Positions 45,531 through 54,019 of a DNA stretch of 64,000 nucleotides are shown here, piece by piece; the first letter of the stretch is position 1, and the number at the start of each line of letters is the position of its first letter. Source of the DNA: Labedella gwakjiensis (GTDB lineage: Bacteria; Actinomycetota; Actinomycetes; Actinomycetales; Microbacteriaceae). The stretch lies in contig NZ_PYAU01000001.1 of NCBI RefSeq assembly GCF_003014675.1, positions 62,001-126,000 of the forward strand, given 5' to 3'. Both the position numbers and the translations under genes were made by a program. A model generated the notes under the pieces. The model searched no databases. It saw nothing but the letters and a program-made list of their open reading frames with translations, and was not told where the DNA came from.

Positions 45531-47231
45531 TCAGCGCGTGACGGAGATCGAATCGATCTCGGCGAACCCCGTTCCTCCCGCGAAGAAGGGCGAGCCCTTC
45601 GCGAGCCGGATGGTGTTGAATCCGGCCTTCAGGGAGACCGAGGTCGTCACCGAGTTGGCGAACTGTCCCCAGGCGCCGGTCGGCGGGTAGGAGATCGTCG
45701 ACCAGGCGCCGCCGTTGTAGGCGAGTCCCTGCGTGGAGGTGGCTCCCGTTCCGTTCGCGTACCGGATGGCCAGCGAGTACGTGCCGGCGCTCGGCACGTT
45801 CACCGTGAAGTCGACGAAGCTCTGCGAGCGCATGTCCGCCGAGCCGTCGATGCCGCCGACGTATCCGCCGTTCGACGCCGACGTCGAGGTACGACGTTGG
45901 GCGTTCACGACGGTCGCGTTCTCCGCCTCGTACACCTGCTGGTAGGCGGTCGTCGGACCGTTCACCGGCGTGATGAGGGCCTGATAGCTCTGGCGCGCGT
46001 CCATGTTGCTCACGGGGATCGTCACGGAGCCGTTCACCACCGGGAGCGTCTGCGTCGACAGGGTCGTCGGAGCGGAGACGTTCGTCTGACGGCCCGAGCC
46101 GGGAACCGAGGAGAGCACCACCTTGACCGTGCTCCCGAAACCGGTGAGCCGATCCACCCGGACGGTGTTGTTGCCGTAGTCGCCGCCGAAGACGACGTTG
46201 GCGATCTTCCTCGTGCCGTCGAGGGACGCAATGCCGTCCAGGTCGCCGTCGGCCGTGACCGGCAGCATGTTGCCAGCCATCTCGCCGTACCACTTGTACA
46301 TCCAGTACGACGCCGTCGGCTGGCCGTTGTACAGCAGCCCGTTCATCGTGCCTGCCTCGAACCAGTACGCACGCTCGGCATCGTTGACCCCGGTGCGTTC
46401 GAACTGCGCGATGTAGTGGAGGGCGGCGCTCGGAACATCGACCTGGTCCGGCCACGCGTACTCATTGATGGAGATCGGTCGCGGAGAGATGCCGAGGCTC
46501 CGCTCGAGCGCCCGGTAGTCCGCCACATGCTCGTCGATGTTCTGCCAACCCTGCGACAGCTCGTGCCACACGATGACGTCGGGAAGCGTGTTCGTGGCCT
46601 TCGCGTTCTCGAGGAAGGATCGCATGAAGGTGGGGTTGTAGATGGTGGTTCCCGGTCCGATGATCGGGGTCACGGTGTCCTTGGCGCGGATCGCCCGGTA
46701 GGTGCGGGTCCAGCCGTCGTTGTAGGGGCCGGCCTTCTCGGTGTCCCACGTCCCGTCGGGTTCGTTCCAGATCTCCCAGCCGTTGATGTTCGTCGTCGAC
46801 GTCGCCGCCAGGCGATCGTCCACCATCTTGTTCACCTTCTGGAGCCAGTCGTCCCAGCTCACCCAGCGGTACGGGAAGTCCGGGTAGATATCGGGCATCC
46901 GGATGTACTGCTGACCACCCGTCGCGATGACCGTCGACGCGACCTTGAGGGCGTCTCCCGCCGGGGTCGTGGCGCCGTTGCCGAGCTGCTGCACCCCGGG
47001 CGGCGGCTGGGTGTGCTGCCGCAGGCTGAGCGGCTGCAGGATCGACGCGGACGGCGTCGACGCGTCGGAGATGCCGTACAGGCCACCCGCCGCGACGTGC
47101 GTCACGGGACGCAGGACCGCTCCGGCATCGACGACCAGGGTGTGGTCCGCGGCATACGCCGCGGGCCCGGGGACGAGCAGCGCCGCGGTCACAGCGCCGA
47201 TCATCGCGATTCCGGGCAGTGTGGTCTTCAT
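45531..47231 (-). CDS. Secreted glycoside hydrolase with C-terminal carbohydrate-binding module
   Basis: 566-aa secreted enzyme. Signal peptide (residues 1-28, PGPAAYAA), then a (beta/alpha)8 clan GH-A-type catalytic domain. The probable acid/base Glu is in NGWEIWNEPDG and the nucleophile Glu in SINEYAWPDQ. A beta-sandwich region is followed by a CBM6/35-like module (about 430-566: YEAENATVV, YVGGIDGSADMRSQSFVDFT, YSLAIRYANG). The family could be GH39-like, but I cannot fix it. The chosen ATG 47231 follows GGGAG 11 nt upstream; ATG 47264 is less likely. Controlled by the palindromic operators upstream. Confidence 0.85.
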   Translation of the reverse strand: MKTTLPGIAMIGAVTAALLVPGPAAYAADHTLVVDAGAVLRPVTHVAAGGLYGISDASTPSASILQPLSLRQHTQPPPGVQQLGNGATTPAGDALKVASTVIATGGQQYIRMPDIYPDFPYRWVSWDDWLQKVNKMVDDRLAATSTTNINGWEIWNEPDGTWDTEKAGPYNDGWTRTYRAIRAKDTVTPIIGPGTTIYNPTFMRSFLENAKATNTLPDVIVWHELSQGWQNIDEHVADYRALERSLGISPRPISINEYAWPDQVDVPSAALHYIAQFERTGVNDAERAYWFEAGTMNGLLYNGQPTASYWMYKWYGEMAGNMLPVTADGDLDGIASLDGTRKIANVVFGGDYGNNTVRVDRLTGFGSTVKVVLSSVPGSGRQTNVSAPTTLSTQTLPVVNGSVTIPVSNMDARQSYQALITPVNGPTTAYQQVYEAENATVVNAQRRTSTSASNGGYVGGIDGSADMRSQSFVDFTVNVPSAGTYSLAIRYANGTGATSTQGLAYNGGAWSTISYPPTGAWGQFANSVTTSVSLKAGFNTIRLAKGSPFFAGGTGFAEIDSISVTR

Positions 47232-47384
47232 TCTCACAAGTGCTCCCTTGCATTGTGTCTTCACCCGTCGACGGGTGCCGCGGAACTGCAGCGACCCCCG
47301 GCAGGAAGCGGTGGATCACCACCGCAGGCGCGTTGACCGCCGTCGCACCGTCCTGCCGACGTGGTTGAGAACGCTGTCCCCGAC

Positions 47385-47417
47385 CACTGTCGAACCGGTT
47401 CGACAGTGAACCGGTTC
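47385..47417. promoter_or_regulatory. LacI-type operator pair upstream of the glycoside hydrolase
   Basis: A perfect 24-bp palindrome (47385-47408, core TCGAACCGGTTCGA) is followed by a second, 10-bp palindrome GAACCGGTTC (47408-47417). Their centres are 16 bp apart. The core resembles LacI/GalR-family sites seen upstream of sugar-utilisation genes. No LacI-type gene is present in the window, so the regulator would be encoded elsewhere. Confidence 0.7.
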
Positions 47418-47493
47418 GATGACTCTACGCGGGACGGCCGCGCGGAGCAACCATCACCGGGTTCGGCGCCGGAGAGTGTCGCTCCGGTCACCC

Positions 47494-47871
47494 TCAGGAC
47501 GAGAGGATCTGCTCGTCGGCCGCGGCGTCGAACCGATCCTGCGCATCGAGCACGTCCTCCACGTGGGACTCCGCCCACCTCTGCAACGCGCTGAGCGGCT
47601 CGTGGAGGGTGCGACCCAGATCGGTCAGGTCGTAACGGACATGCCCGTCTCCGTGGGCGGATCGCCCGATCATGCCGTCACGCTCGAGCGCGCGGAGGGT
47701 GTCGCTCAGGACCTTCTTCGCGATTCCCTGCACCTCGCGATGGAGCTCGCCGAATCGCATGGGCCTCTCGTGCAGGAGAATGACGACCATGGCCGTCCAC
47801 TTGTTCGCGATCCGCGCCAAGGACTGTCTCGAGGGACACTGCGCGGAGAAGACCGTCCATTCAGGGGTCAC
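47494..47871 (-). CDS. HxlR-family transcriptional regulator
   Basis: 125-aa winged-helix regulator of the HxlR/MarR-like type: CPSRQSLARIANKWTAMVVILL at the N-terminus with the conserved Cys, RFGELHREVQGIAKKVLSDTLRALERDGMI as HTH, and a wing. The conserved Cys suggests redox or electrophile sensing, as in HypR/YodB relatives. The start is GTG 47871 with GAGGAGGAG upstream. Divergent from the NTF2-like gene, which it probably regulates. Confidence 0.93.
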   Translation of the reverse strand: MTPEWTVFSAQCPSRQSLARIANKWTAMVVILLHERPMRFGELHREVQGIAKKVLSDTLRALERDGMIGRSAHGDGHVRYDLTDLGRTLHEPLSALQRWAESHVEDVLDAQDRFDAAADEQILSS

Positions 47872-47960
47872 GTGCTCCTCCTCGATGGTGACGTTGAAGT
47901 AACCGCGGCTGCCTCGGCACTCTGGACTCTCAGGCTATCGACGAGAACCGGAGGACGAAT

Positions 47961-48359
47961 ATGTCGGCGATTGATGTGGTGGGAAAGTACGGCGCCGCTG
48001 TGGCGTCCGGAGACATGGAAGCGCTGGCGGCCACGCTGACGGCGGACGTCGTGTGGCATCAGCCCGGCGCGAATCAGCTCTCGGGCGACGTGGTCGGCCC
48101 CGAGGCTGTCCTGGCCCACCTCGGACGGTTCATGAAACTCAGCCGTGGCACCTTCTCGCTGGAGACGGAGTCGGCCACAGAGAGCGGCGTCCTCGTCGCC
48201 ACGACCGTGCGCTTCACGGCCCGGCGCGAGGGAGCGGACGACCTCGATCAGCACGGCGTCGACGTGTTCCGCGTCGAGGGCGACCGGATCGCGGAGATCT
48301 GGCTCATCAGCGAGGACCAGGTGGGCGAGGATCGGTTCTGGGGAGTTGCACCGGCCTGA
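47961..48359 (+). CDS. SnoaL/NTF2-like protein
   Basis: 132-aa protein of the SnoaL-like polyketide cyclase/NTF2 fold, starting VGKYGAAVASGDMEALAATLTADVVWHQPG. No catalytic residues can be assigned. ATG 47961 with GGAGG upstream. Divergently arranged with the HxlR regulator across an 89-bp region, the usual layout for a stress-responsive oxidoreductase or cyclase under HxlR control. Confidence 0.88.
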   Translation: MSAIDVVGKYGAAVASGDMEALAATLTADVVWHQPGANQLSGDVVGPEAVLAHLGRFMKLSRGTFSLETESATESGVLVATTVRFTARREGADDLDQHGVDVFRVEGDRIAEIWLISEDQVGEDRFWGVAPA

Positions 48360-48409
48360 GCCGACGATGAATCGCTGCGCGCCGCATCGGCGCCGCATCG
48401 AGGTGGAGA

Positions 48410-48444
48410 GCAGAACAGCCCGGCCGATGGCCGGGCTGTTCTGC
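48410..48444. terminator. Strong terminator hairpin
   Basis: A perfect 16-bp stem (48410-48425 with 48429-48444) and a 3-nt loop GAT. It lies between the plus-strand NTF2-like gene and the minus-strand tRNA gene. Confidence 0.85.
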
Positions 48445-48502
48445 GTTGCTTCGCGCGTATCGCGACGCGGTCATCGCGAAGAATATTCGCAACTCATCAC
48501 AG

Positions 48503-48578
48503 TGGTGGACCTAGGGGGATTCGAACCCCCGACCTCTTCATTGCGAACGAAGCGCGCTACCAACTGCGCCATAGGCCC
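48503..48578 (-). tRNA. tRNA-Ala(CGC), CCA encoded
   Basis: The 76-nt gene folds into a full cloverleaf. The 7-bp acceptor stem contains the G3-U70 pair that defines tRNA-Ala. The anticodon loop TTCGCAA gives anticodon CGC (48543-48545), which reads GCG. The T-arm has the GGTTCGAATCC sequence. The 3' CCA is encoded at 48503-48505. Confidence 0.97.
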
Positions 48579-48590
48579 AAGTGCCTGAAC

Positions 48591-48627
48591 AGGCTATCAC
48601 GATCGAAACGGCCGTCCGGACGGCCGT
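48591..48627 (-). promoter_or_regulatory. Probable tRNA-Ala promoter region with 20-bp palindrome
   Basis: TAGCCT (48591-48596 on the minus strand) lies 13 nt upstream of the mature tRNA 5' end. A perfect 20-bp palindrome (48608-48627, ACGGCCGTCC and its mirror) covers the -35 area. The rest of 48628-48858 shows no ORF or other element. Confidence 0.45.
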
Positions 48628-48858
48628 CCGCGGTCCGGCCGAACCTGCCCTGCGGTGCCCCATCCGGTGTCCCCGCGCCGTGGACAGCGCGCCGCGTTCC
48701 GGACATGTGAGGGGTGAGGGCGACCACGAGGGGGATTCACCATGGAATCACCCCGTCCACCACCCGGTCGCCTGTCGAAGGCGAAACAGCCGCTGCGAGC
48801 CGTGCTCGCGACTGAACCCGAGCCCGCCGTCTCATCCGAGGAGCGATCCGGAAGAGCG

Positions 48859-49800
48859 TCAGCCCGCCATCCGGCGGCGACGCACCAGATCGTTCGCGGC
48901 GATCTCCGCCTCATCGATGACGCCCATGCGGGCGAAGCGCGAGTCGACGGCGGGAGCGTCCTCGACGGCGGCCGGCGCCGCGGCGGAGGTGGCCGCAGGG
49001 GCCTCGCGTGCCGGCAACGTCGCGATCGGCGGCGCGAGCTCGGCTGCACGCTGCGCCATCGCCTCGGCGAGGGCCGCAGCACGCAGTCGTTCGTGCGCCT
49101 CGGCCTCGGCGATCGCAGACGCGGCCGCAGATCCCTGGGAGAGGTGGAGCGGACGCGGCAGCGGCACCGGTGTCCACGTGGAATCCGGCACCACATCCGC
49201 CTCGTACTCGACGAGGGCCGAGCTCTGCGGAGTGCTCGCGGAGAGAGGAGCGGAGACGGCGACTCGCGAGACTCGGCGCGTGACCCGGGCCATGCGTCCG
49301 AGGAGAGCGATACAGGAGACGGAGGATGCCGCGGCCGCGGCGAGGATTCCCCACGTACCCGCCGTGGCGAACTGCATGCCGCCGACACCGGCGACGACGA
49401 GCGAGGCGAGGAGGACGATCGTCGTTGCGAGGCGCGCGCGACGACGCGATCGAGCGAGCGCAGCAGCCGTTGCTTCGGCGGAGAGCCGGCGGGACTCGGC
49501 CTTGAGCTTCCGTGCGAGGGCCTCGGCTTCGGCCTTCGCGATCGCGGCCTGCTCGAGTCGGTGCTTCTTCAGCACACGCTGCTGCTCGGCGACCGAACGC
49601 GACGTGGCTTCCACCCGGATCTCCTGCGGCACCTCGGAGGTCTCGGCGAGGATGCGGAGCGTCTGCTGCAGCCGGACGGCGTTCCGCTCGGTCGCGATGA
49701 ACTCGCTGCGGCGGCGCCACGTGGGGATGAGGTAGAGCATCCAGAGCGCAGCGGCTATCGCGAAGACGACACCACCACTCAGAACTCCACCACCGGCCAT
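48859..49800 (-). CDS. Membrane protein with Ala/Glu-rich coiled coil
   Basis: 313-aa protein. The N-terminal membrane segment (residues 6-26) precedes a long helical, charged stretch from about 35 to 115 (RVLKKHRLEQAAIAKAEAEALARKLKAE) that looks like coiled coil. Two further segments follow at about 122-165, then an Ala/Pro-rich C-terminal region. It resembles hypothetical proteins that are widespread in Microbacteriaceae. The start is ATG 49800, because TACCTT ends 6 nt before it (leaderless). A 12-bp palindrome GGTTCGCGAACC (49822-49833) lies upstream. Function unknown. Confidence 0.72.
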   Translation of the reverse strand: MAGGGVLSGGVVFAIAAALWMLYLIPTWRRRSEFIATERNAVRLQQTLRILAETSEVPQEIRVEATSRSVAEQQRVLKKHRLEQAAIAKAEAEALARKLKAESRRLSAEATAAALARSRRRARLATTIVLLASLVVAGVGGMQFATAGTWGILAAAAASSVSCIALLGRMARVTRRVSRVAVSAPLSASTPQSSALVEYEADVVPDSTWTPVPLPRPLHLSQGSAAASAIAEAEAHERLRAAALAEAMAQRAAELAPPIATLPAREAPAATSAAAPAAVEDAPAVDSRFARMGVIDEAEIAANDLVRRRRMAG

Positions 49801-49865
49801 GTCCCTAAGGTAAGGGTTGAAGGTTCGCGAACCCTGGTGGTTGCATGGGTGTGTTGCGGCGTACG

Positions 49866-49881
49866 GCCCTCGACTGAGGGC
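49866..49881. terminator. Short hairpin downstream of the GNAT gene
   Basis: GCCCTC (49866-49871) pairs with GAGGGC (49876-49881) around a 4-nt loop, 60 bp after the GNAT stop. The stem is short, so this is only a candidate terminator. Confidence 0.35.
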
Positions 49882-49940
49882 TATAGCTCGGGGCCGAGGG
49901 CGCCCGGTGCAGGTGGCGCCGTCGCTCGGGAGTAGCCCTC

Positions 49941-50603
49941 TCAGTCGGTGTAGGTGGTGAGGGGGTGGGCGGCGGCCTCGAGGTCGGCCGCAGGGATCAC
50001 GCAGGCGTCGGCCGGCACCCGGCCCTCCTTCCAGCGGGCGAGCACTCCCCCTGGCACCTCCTCGCGCACGAGCGCGAAGCAGAAGTGATCGGCCCACGAG
50101 CCGTTGATGTGGATGAACCGCCGGCGGAGCCCCTCGTAGCGGAAGCCGAGCTTCTCGACCACGCGGAGGCTCGGCGCGTTCTCGGGGCGGATGCAGATCT
50201 CCATGCGGTGGAGTCCCATCGAGAAGAACACGTGGTCGGTCGCGAGCGCCACGGACGTCGGGGTGATGCCGTATCCCGCGAAGCGTTCGCTCACCCAGTA
50301 GCCGAGAGTCGCGCTCGAGACCGAGCCGTAGACGATGCCCGACACGTTCAACTGACCGGCGATCTCACCCTGGTGCTCCATGACGAAAGGAAGTCCGGTG
50401 CCCTGACGCGCCTGCACCAGGAGCGAGCGGATGCTGCCCCGCATGTCCCAGGCACTGAGCGGCCCGTAGGGGTTGGTCGCCTCCCACTTCCGCAACCAGC
50501 GTCGGTTCTCCATGAGTTCGCGTTCCACGACCTTCGCGTCGCGCAGACGGATCGAGCGCAGGGAGATGTCACCGTCGCGAAGGACGGGAATGGGAGCCGC
50601 CAT
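49941..50603 (-). CDS. RimJ-like GNAT N-acetyltransferase
   Basis: 220-aa acetyltransferase of the RimJ/RimL type: the LRSIRLRDAKVVERELMENRRWL start, LGYWVSERFAGYGITPTSVALATDHVF with the CoA-binding turn, and RPENAPSLRVVEKLGFRYEGLRRRFIHINGSW, characteristic of the ribosomal-protein acetyltransferase branch. In this family it acetylates N-terminal amino groups of ribosomal proteins or other targets. ATG 50603; 36 bp after galU on the same strand, so probably co-transcribed with it. Confidence 0.92.
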   Translation of the reverse strand: MAAPIPVLRDGDISLRSIRLRDAKVVERELMENRRWLRKWEATNPYGPLSAWDMRGSIRSLLVQARQGTGLPFVMEHQGEIAGQLNVSGIVYGSVSSATLGYWVSERFAGYGITPTSVALATDHVFFSMGLHRMEICIRPENAPSLRVVEKLGFRYEGLRRRFIHINGSWADHFCFALVREEVPGGVLARWKEGRVPADACVIPAADLEAAAHPLTTYTD

Positions 50604-50639
50604 GGCAGTCCTTCCGCCGGGCGGAGCCCGGCCGGCCGT

Positions 50640-51533
50640 TCAGTCGAGGTTGGCCGCGAAGTCCTTGAGCCACGGGCCGAGGTCGGCGCCGAGGTCCTCA
50701 CGGTCGAGCGCGAGCTGCACGATGGCCTTGATGTAGTCGAGGCGGTCGCCCGTGTCGTAGCGACGGCCGCGGAAGATCACACCGTACACGCCTCCGGCGA
50801 TCTCGTCGTCCGCGGCGAGCACCTGCAATGCGTCGGTGAGCTGGATCTCGTTGCCCTTGCCCGGCTCGGTCTTCTCGAGGACCTCGAACACCTCGGGCTT
50901 CAGCACGTAGCGGCCGATGATCGCGAGGTTGGACGGAGCGTCCTCCTTCGCCGGCTTCTCGACGAGTCCCGTGACCTTAACGACGTCGGGATCGTCCGTC
51001 GCCTCGACGGCGGCGGCGCCGTAGAGGTGGATGGAGTCGGGGTCGACCTCGAGGAGCGCGATGATCGTGGCGTTGCGACTCTCCTGCTCGTCGAGCATGC
51101 GCGTGAGGAGCTCGTCGCGCTCATCGATGAGGTCGTCTCCGAGGAGGACGGCGAAGGGGTTGTCTCCCACGTGGCTCTTCGCCCGGAGGACGGCGTGACC
51201 GAGTCCCTTCGGGTCGCCCTGGCGCAGGAAGTGGATGTCGGCGAGGTCCGTCGACTCCATGACGCGGGCGAGCTTCTTCTCGTCGCCCTTGGCGAGGAGA
51301 TTGTGCTCCAGTTCGGCCACGCGGTCGAAGTGGTTCGCGATCATGTTCTTGTTCCGGCCGATGATCATGAGCACATCGTCGAGCCCAGCCGCGACGGCCT
51401 CTTCGACCACGTACTGGATCGCCGGCTTGTCGACGACCGGCAGCATCTCCTTCGGCATGGCCTTCGTCGCCGGCAGGAAGCGCGTCCCCAGGCCCGCAGC
51501 AGGAATGACGGCTTTTTCAACTCTGTGTCCCAT
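50640..51533 (-). CDS. galU: UTP-glucose-1-phosphate uridylyltransferase
   Basis: 297-aa GalU that makes UDP-glucose from UTP and glucose-1-phosphate for cell-wall and glycolipid synthesis. The N-terminal AVIPAAGLGTRFLPATKAMP nucleotide-binding motif and KEMLPVVDKPAIQYVVEEA are diagnostic, with LLGDDLID and VEKP further on. The start is ATG 51533, preceded by TACGCT at exactly 6 nt (leaderless). Divergent from the cyclo-ligase gene across only 85 bp. Confidence 0.97.
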   Translation of the reverse strand: MGHRVEKAVIPAAGLGTRFLPATKAMPKEMLPVVDKPAIQYVVEEAVAAGLDDVLMIIGRNKNMIANHFDRVAELEHNLLAKGDEKKLARVMESTDLADIHFLRQGDPKGLGHAVLRAKSHVGDNPFAVLLGDDLIDERDELLTRMLDEQESRNATIIALLEVDPDSIHLYGAAAVEATDDPDVVKVTGLVEKPAKEDAPSNLAIIGRYVLKPEVFEVLEKTEPGKGNEIQLTDALQVLAADDEIAGGVYGVIFRGRRYDTGDRLDYIKAIVQLALDREDLGADLGPWLKDFAANLD

Positions 51534-51618
51534 TCGCCCAGCGTATCCATAATCGCCTCGAATGCACGTCGCACATAGAGGGGACATGTGGATCGGATGC
51601 CCGAACTAGAATGTGCGC

Positions 51619-52197
51619 ATGACGACCGACACGGAGCACCGCAAGCGCGCCCTCCGAGCCGAACTCCGCGAACGCCGGCGCAACCTCACCTCGTCGGAGC
51701 ACGAACACGCCTCCGCGGGCCTCACCGAGAATCTGCAATCGCTCACCCTCGGGCTCAGTGCCCGGTCGATCGCCTGCTACCTCTCAGCCCCCGACGAACC
51801 CGACACCCGCCCGTACCTCGCGTGGGCACGGGCGGAGGGGCTCCGCGTGCTCTTCCCCGTGAGCCGCGAGGACGGCTTGCTCGACTGGACGGTCGGCGAG
51901 GACGGCGTCGAACTCGTAGGACTGTTCGGGATGCCGGAGCCGTCAGGGGAGCTCCTCAGCCCGCTCGCCATCAACGACGTCGACCTGATCCTGGTGCCCG
52001 CCGCCGCGATCGGTCGCGACGGCATGCGGATGGGCTGGGGCAAGGGCTACTTCGACAAGACCCTCGGGTCGATGGAGAAGTGCCCGCCCGTGTACGCGGT
52101 GGTCTACGACACCGAACTGATCGACGACGTCCCCAGCGAACGGCACGACCAGCCCGTCGACGGCGTCGTCACACCAGACCGCATCATCGAATTCTGA
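51619..52197 (+). CDS. 5-formyltetrahydrofolate cyclo-ligase
   Basis: 192-aa ATP-dependent enzyme converting 5-formyl-THF to 5,10-methenyl-THF. The N-terminal KRALRAELRERRRNLT Lys/Arg phosphate-binding helix, VPAAAIGRDGMRMGWGKGYFDKTL (the GMRLGxGxGYYD family motif) and VVYDTELIDDVPSERHDQPVDGVVT are visible. ATG 51619; TAGAAT ends exactly 6 nt before it (leaderless), and a GTG at 51613 is the less likely start. Shares a divergent promoter region with galU. Confidence 0.95.
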   Translation: MTTDTEHRKRALRAELRERRRNLTSSEHEHASAGLTENLQSLTLGLSARSIACYLSAPDEPDTRPYLAWARAEGLRVLFPVSREDGLLDWTVGEDGVELVGLFGMPEPSGELLSPLAINDVDLILVPAAAIGRDGMRMGWGKGYFDKTLGSMEKCPPVYAVVYDTELIDDVPSERHDQPVDGVVTPDRIIEF

Positions 52198-52217
52198 CCC
52201 ACCCCGAGAAAGACAGC

Positions 52218-52625
52218 ATGCCCACCTACGCTTACCGCTGCGCCGATTGCGGAAACGCCTTCGACCAGTACCAGTCGTTCAGCGACGACGCCCTCACCGA
52301 GTGCCCGGCGTGCGGAGGTCGCCTCCGCAAGGTGTTCGGCTCGATCGGTGTCACCTTCAACGGCAGCGGCTTCTACCGCACGGACTCGCGCTCCGGATCC
52401 TCCTCGAGCAGCCCGGCCACCCCGGGCTCCTCGTCCGACTCCGCGTCGTCGTCGTCGGACTCGTCGTCCGGCTCATCCGGCTCGGGGTCGGGGTCGTCCG
52501 GTTCGGGATCGTCCGGTTCGGGATCGTCTGGGTCCGGGTCCTCCGGGTCGGGTTCATCGGGCGCCGCGAGCTCCGGCTCGTCGGGATCGTCGTCCGGCAC
52601 GGGATCGGCCGCAGCAGCACACTGA
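52218..52625 (+). CDS. FmdB-family zinc-ribbon protein with Ser/Gly-rich tail
   Basis: 135-aa protein. Residues 1-45 form the FmdB/CxxC_CXXC_SSSS zinc ribbon (MPTYAYRCADCGNAFDQYQ, two CxxC motifs ending CPACGGRLRKVFG, then GVTFNGSGFYRTDSR). The remaining about 80 residues are a low-complexity Ser/Gly tail built of GSGSS repeats. The start ATG 52218 follows a GA-rich stretch. 20 bp after the cyclo-ligase, so probably co-transcribed. Function unknown. Confidence 0.9.
   Translation: MPTYAYRCADCGNAFDQYQSFSDDALTECPACGGRLRKVFGSIGVTFNGSGFYRTDSRSGSSSSSPATPGSSSDSASSSSDSSSGSSGSGSGSSGSGSSGSGSSGSGSSGSGSSGAASSGSSGSSSGTGSAAAAH
52462..52560. repeat. Tandem repeats encoding the Ser/Gly tail
   Basis: The region coding the FmdB tail contains direct repeats of a roughly 15-bp unit related to TCCGGTTCGGGATCG, several copies with drift. 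It gives GSGSS pentapeptides. Copy number is likely to vary between strains. Boundaries are approximate. Confidence 0.7.
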
Positions 52626-52677
52626 TCGCCGTCCGGCGATGAGCACCACCTCAATCAGGGAACGAGGGAGCACGCAC

Positions 52678-53103
52678 ATGATCAAGGGTTTCAAGGAGTT
52701 CATCCTCCGTGGGAACGTCATCGACCTCGCGGTCGCCGTCGTCATCGGCGCGGCCTTCACGGCGGTGGTGACCTCCATCGTCGACAACCTGTTCAACCCC
52801 ATCATCAGCGCGCTCTTCAACGCGGAGAGCCTCAACAAGGCGCTCCCCCTCGCGATCCCGACGGTGAGCGGCGGATCCTCGACCATCTACTTCGGTGCGA
52901 TCATCGGCGCGATCCTCAACTTCCTCATCATCGCGGCCGTCGTCTACTTCGTCTTCGTGCTGCCGATCAACACGCTCAAGAAGCGCGCTGACGCCCTCCT
53001 GGCGAAGAACAAGCCGGCAGGCGATAACGAGGCGCCCCTGGCACCGACCGAGGTCGAGCTGCTCGCCGAGATCCGCGATCTGCTCGCGAAGCGCGAGGTC
53101 TAG
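52678..53103 (+). CDS. mscL: Large-conductance mechanosensitive channel
   Basis: 141-aa MscL. The N-terminal helix IKGFKEFILRGNVIDLAVAVVIGAAFTAVVTS is highly conserved, with the pore-lining TM1 and TM2 (FLIIAAVVYFVFVL). The C-terminal bundle PTEVELLAEIRDLLAKREV is present. It opens under membrane tension to release solutes during osmotic downshock. ATG 52678. Its TAG (53101-53103) overlaps the convergent methyltransferase stop. Confidence 0.97.
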   Translation: MIKGFKEFILRGNVIDLAVAVVIGAAFTAVVTSIVDNLFNPIISALFNAESLNKALPLAIPTVSGGSSTIYFGAIIGAILNFLIIAAVVYFVFVLPINTLKKRADALLAKNKPAGDNEAPLAPTEVELLAEIRDLLAKREV

Positions 53104-53936
53104 TTCGCCGACGCGCCTGGAGGGCCGGAATCCTCCGGCACGGTGCCTCTGACCGCCCAGGCTCGAGCCGTCATCGGGACCGAACCGTCCGGCGCGGTGG
53201 GGACGTTGCTCCGCACCGCCTCGCGGAGGGCGTCGACTGAAGCGCGCTCGAGCGTGGCGAGATATGTCGGAGCAGATCCCTGCTCCCCCAGGATCGGCTG
53301 CCAATAGTCATCGAAGTCGCGGAAGACCATGTCGATGACGATCGGTTCGACGACCACGTTCTCGAGATCGGCCTCACGGAATCGTCGAGCCAGTTCGTCC
53401 GGCATCCAGGTGGCGAAGCGGCGGCCTTCGTGCAGACGTCGAGCGACGGGGTCCAGGAGGATCGCCGTGTCCCAGAAGTATCGGATCGCCGCCATCTCGC
53501 CGGAGTAGTCCCAGATGTAGCCGGCGACGGTCCCACCCGGCCGTGTGACCCTCCGGGCTTCGAGCAGTGCTGCAGCCGCGTCCGGCACGAAGTTGAGGAC
53601 GAGGCCGGACACGGTGACGTCGACCGAGGAGTCGGGAAGATCGATGTGTTCGGCGTCACCGACCGAGAAATCGGCAGCCGGGTCGGTGACGCGCGACCGC
53701 GAGTAGGCGAGATACGCCGCCGAGGGATCGCTCGCCCACAGGGACGACGGTTGAGCGGACTGGATGATCTCGTCCGACAGCGCGCCTGTGCCGCACCCGA
53801 CCTCGGCCCACCGGGAACCGGGCGGCACATCGAGCCACGGGATGAAGTCGTGCGCGATCAGACGGCTCCACCGACCGAGATACGGTTCGTAGCGGTGGGC
53901 ATCCGACCAGGATTCTGGGGTCAGATTTGGACACAT
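53100..53936 (-). CDS. SAM-dependent methyltransferase
   Basis: 278-aa class I methyltransferase. The SAM motif AEVGCGTGALSDEI, acidic motif GDAEHIDLPDSSVDVTVSGLVLNFVP and the following RVTRPGGTVAGYIWDY post-motif are clear. It resembles UbiE/Coq5-like or small-molecule methyltransferases; substrate unknown. The start is placed at ATG 53936 (MCPNLTPESWSDAHRYEPYLG), with GAGAGG upstream. It is convergent with mscL and the two stop codons share CTAG (53100-53103). Confidence 0.9.
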   Translation of the reverse strand: MCPNLTPESWSDAHRYEPYLGRWSRLIAHDFIPWLDVPPGSRWAEVGCGTGALSDEIIQSAQPSSLWASDPSAAYLAYSRSRVTDPAADFSVGDAEHIDLPDSSVDVTVSGLVLNFVPDAAAALLEARRVTRPGGTVAGYIWDYSGEMAAIRYFWDTAILLDPVARRLHEGRRFATWMPDELARRFREADLENVVVEPIVIDMVFRDFDDYWQPILGEQGSAPTYLATLERASVDALREAVRSNVPTAPDGSVPMTARAWAVRGTVPEDSGPPGASAN

Positions 53937-54019
53937 TCGGGCGTGCCTCTCGCGAGTGAAGCCGGATACGCCCGTTCCCTCGCCGCGCGGTGCCAGATGG
54001 CGCTTCACTGTACACCCGC

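Noticed and set aside
44442-47336. 964-codon open frame on the plus strand across the acyltransferase and glycoside hydrolase genes
   Set aside because: Spans two real minus-strand genes and their terminator, and consists of Arg/Gly/Asp-biased sequence.
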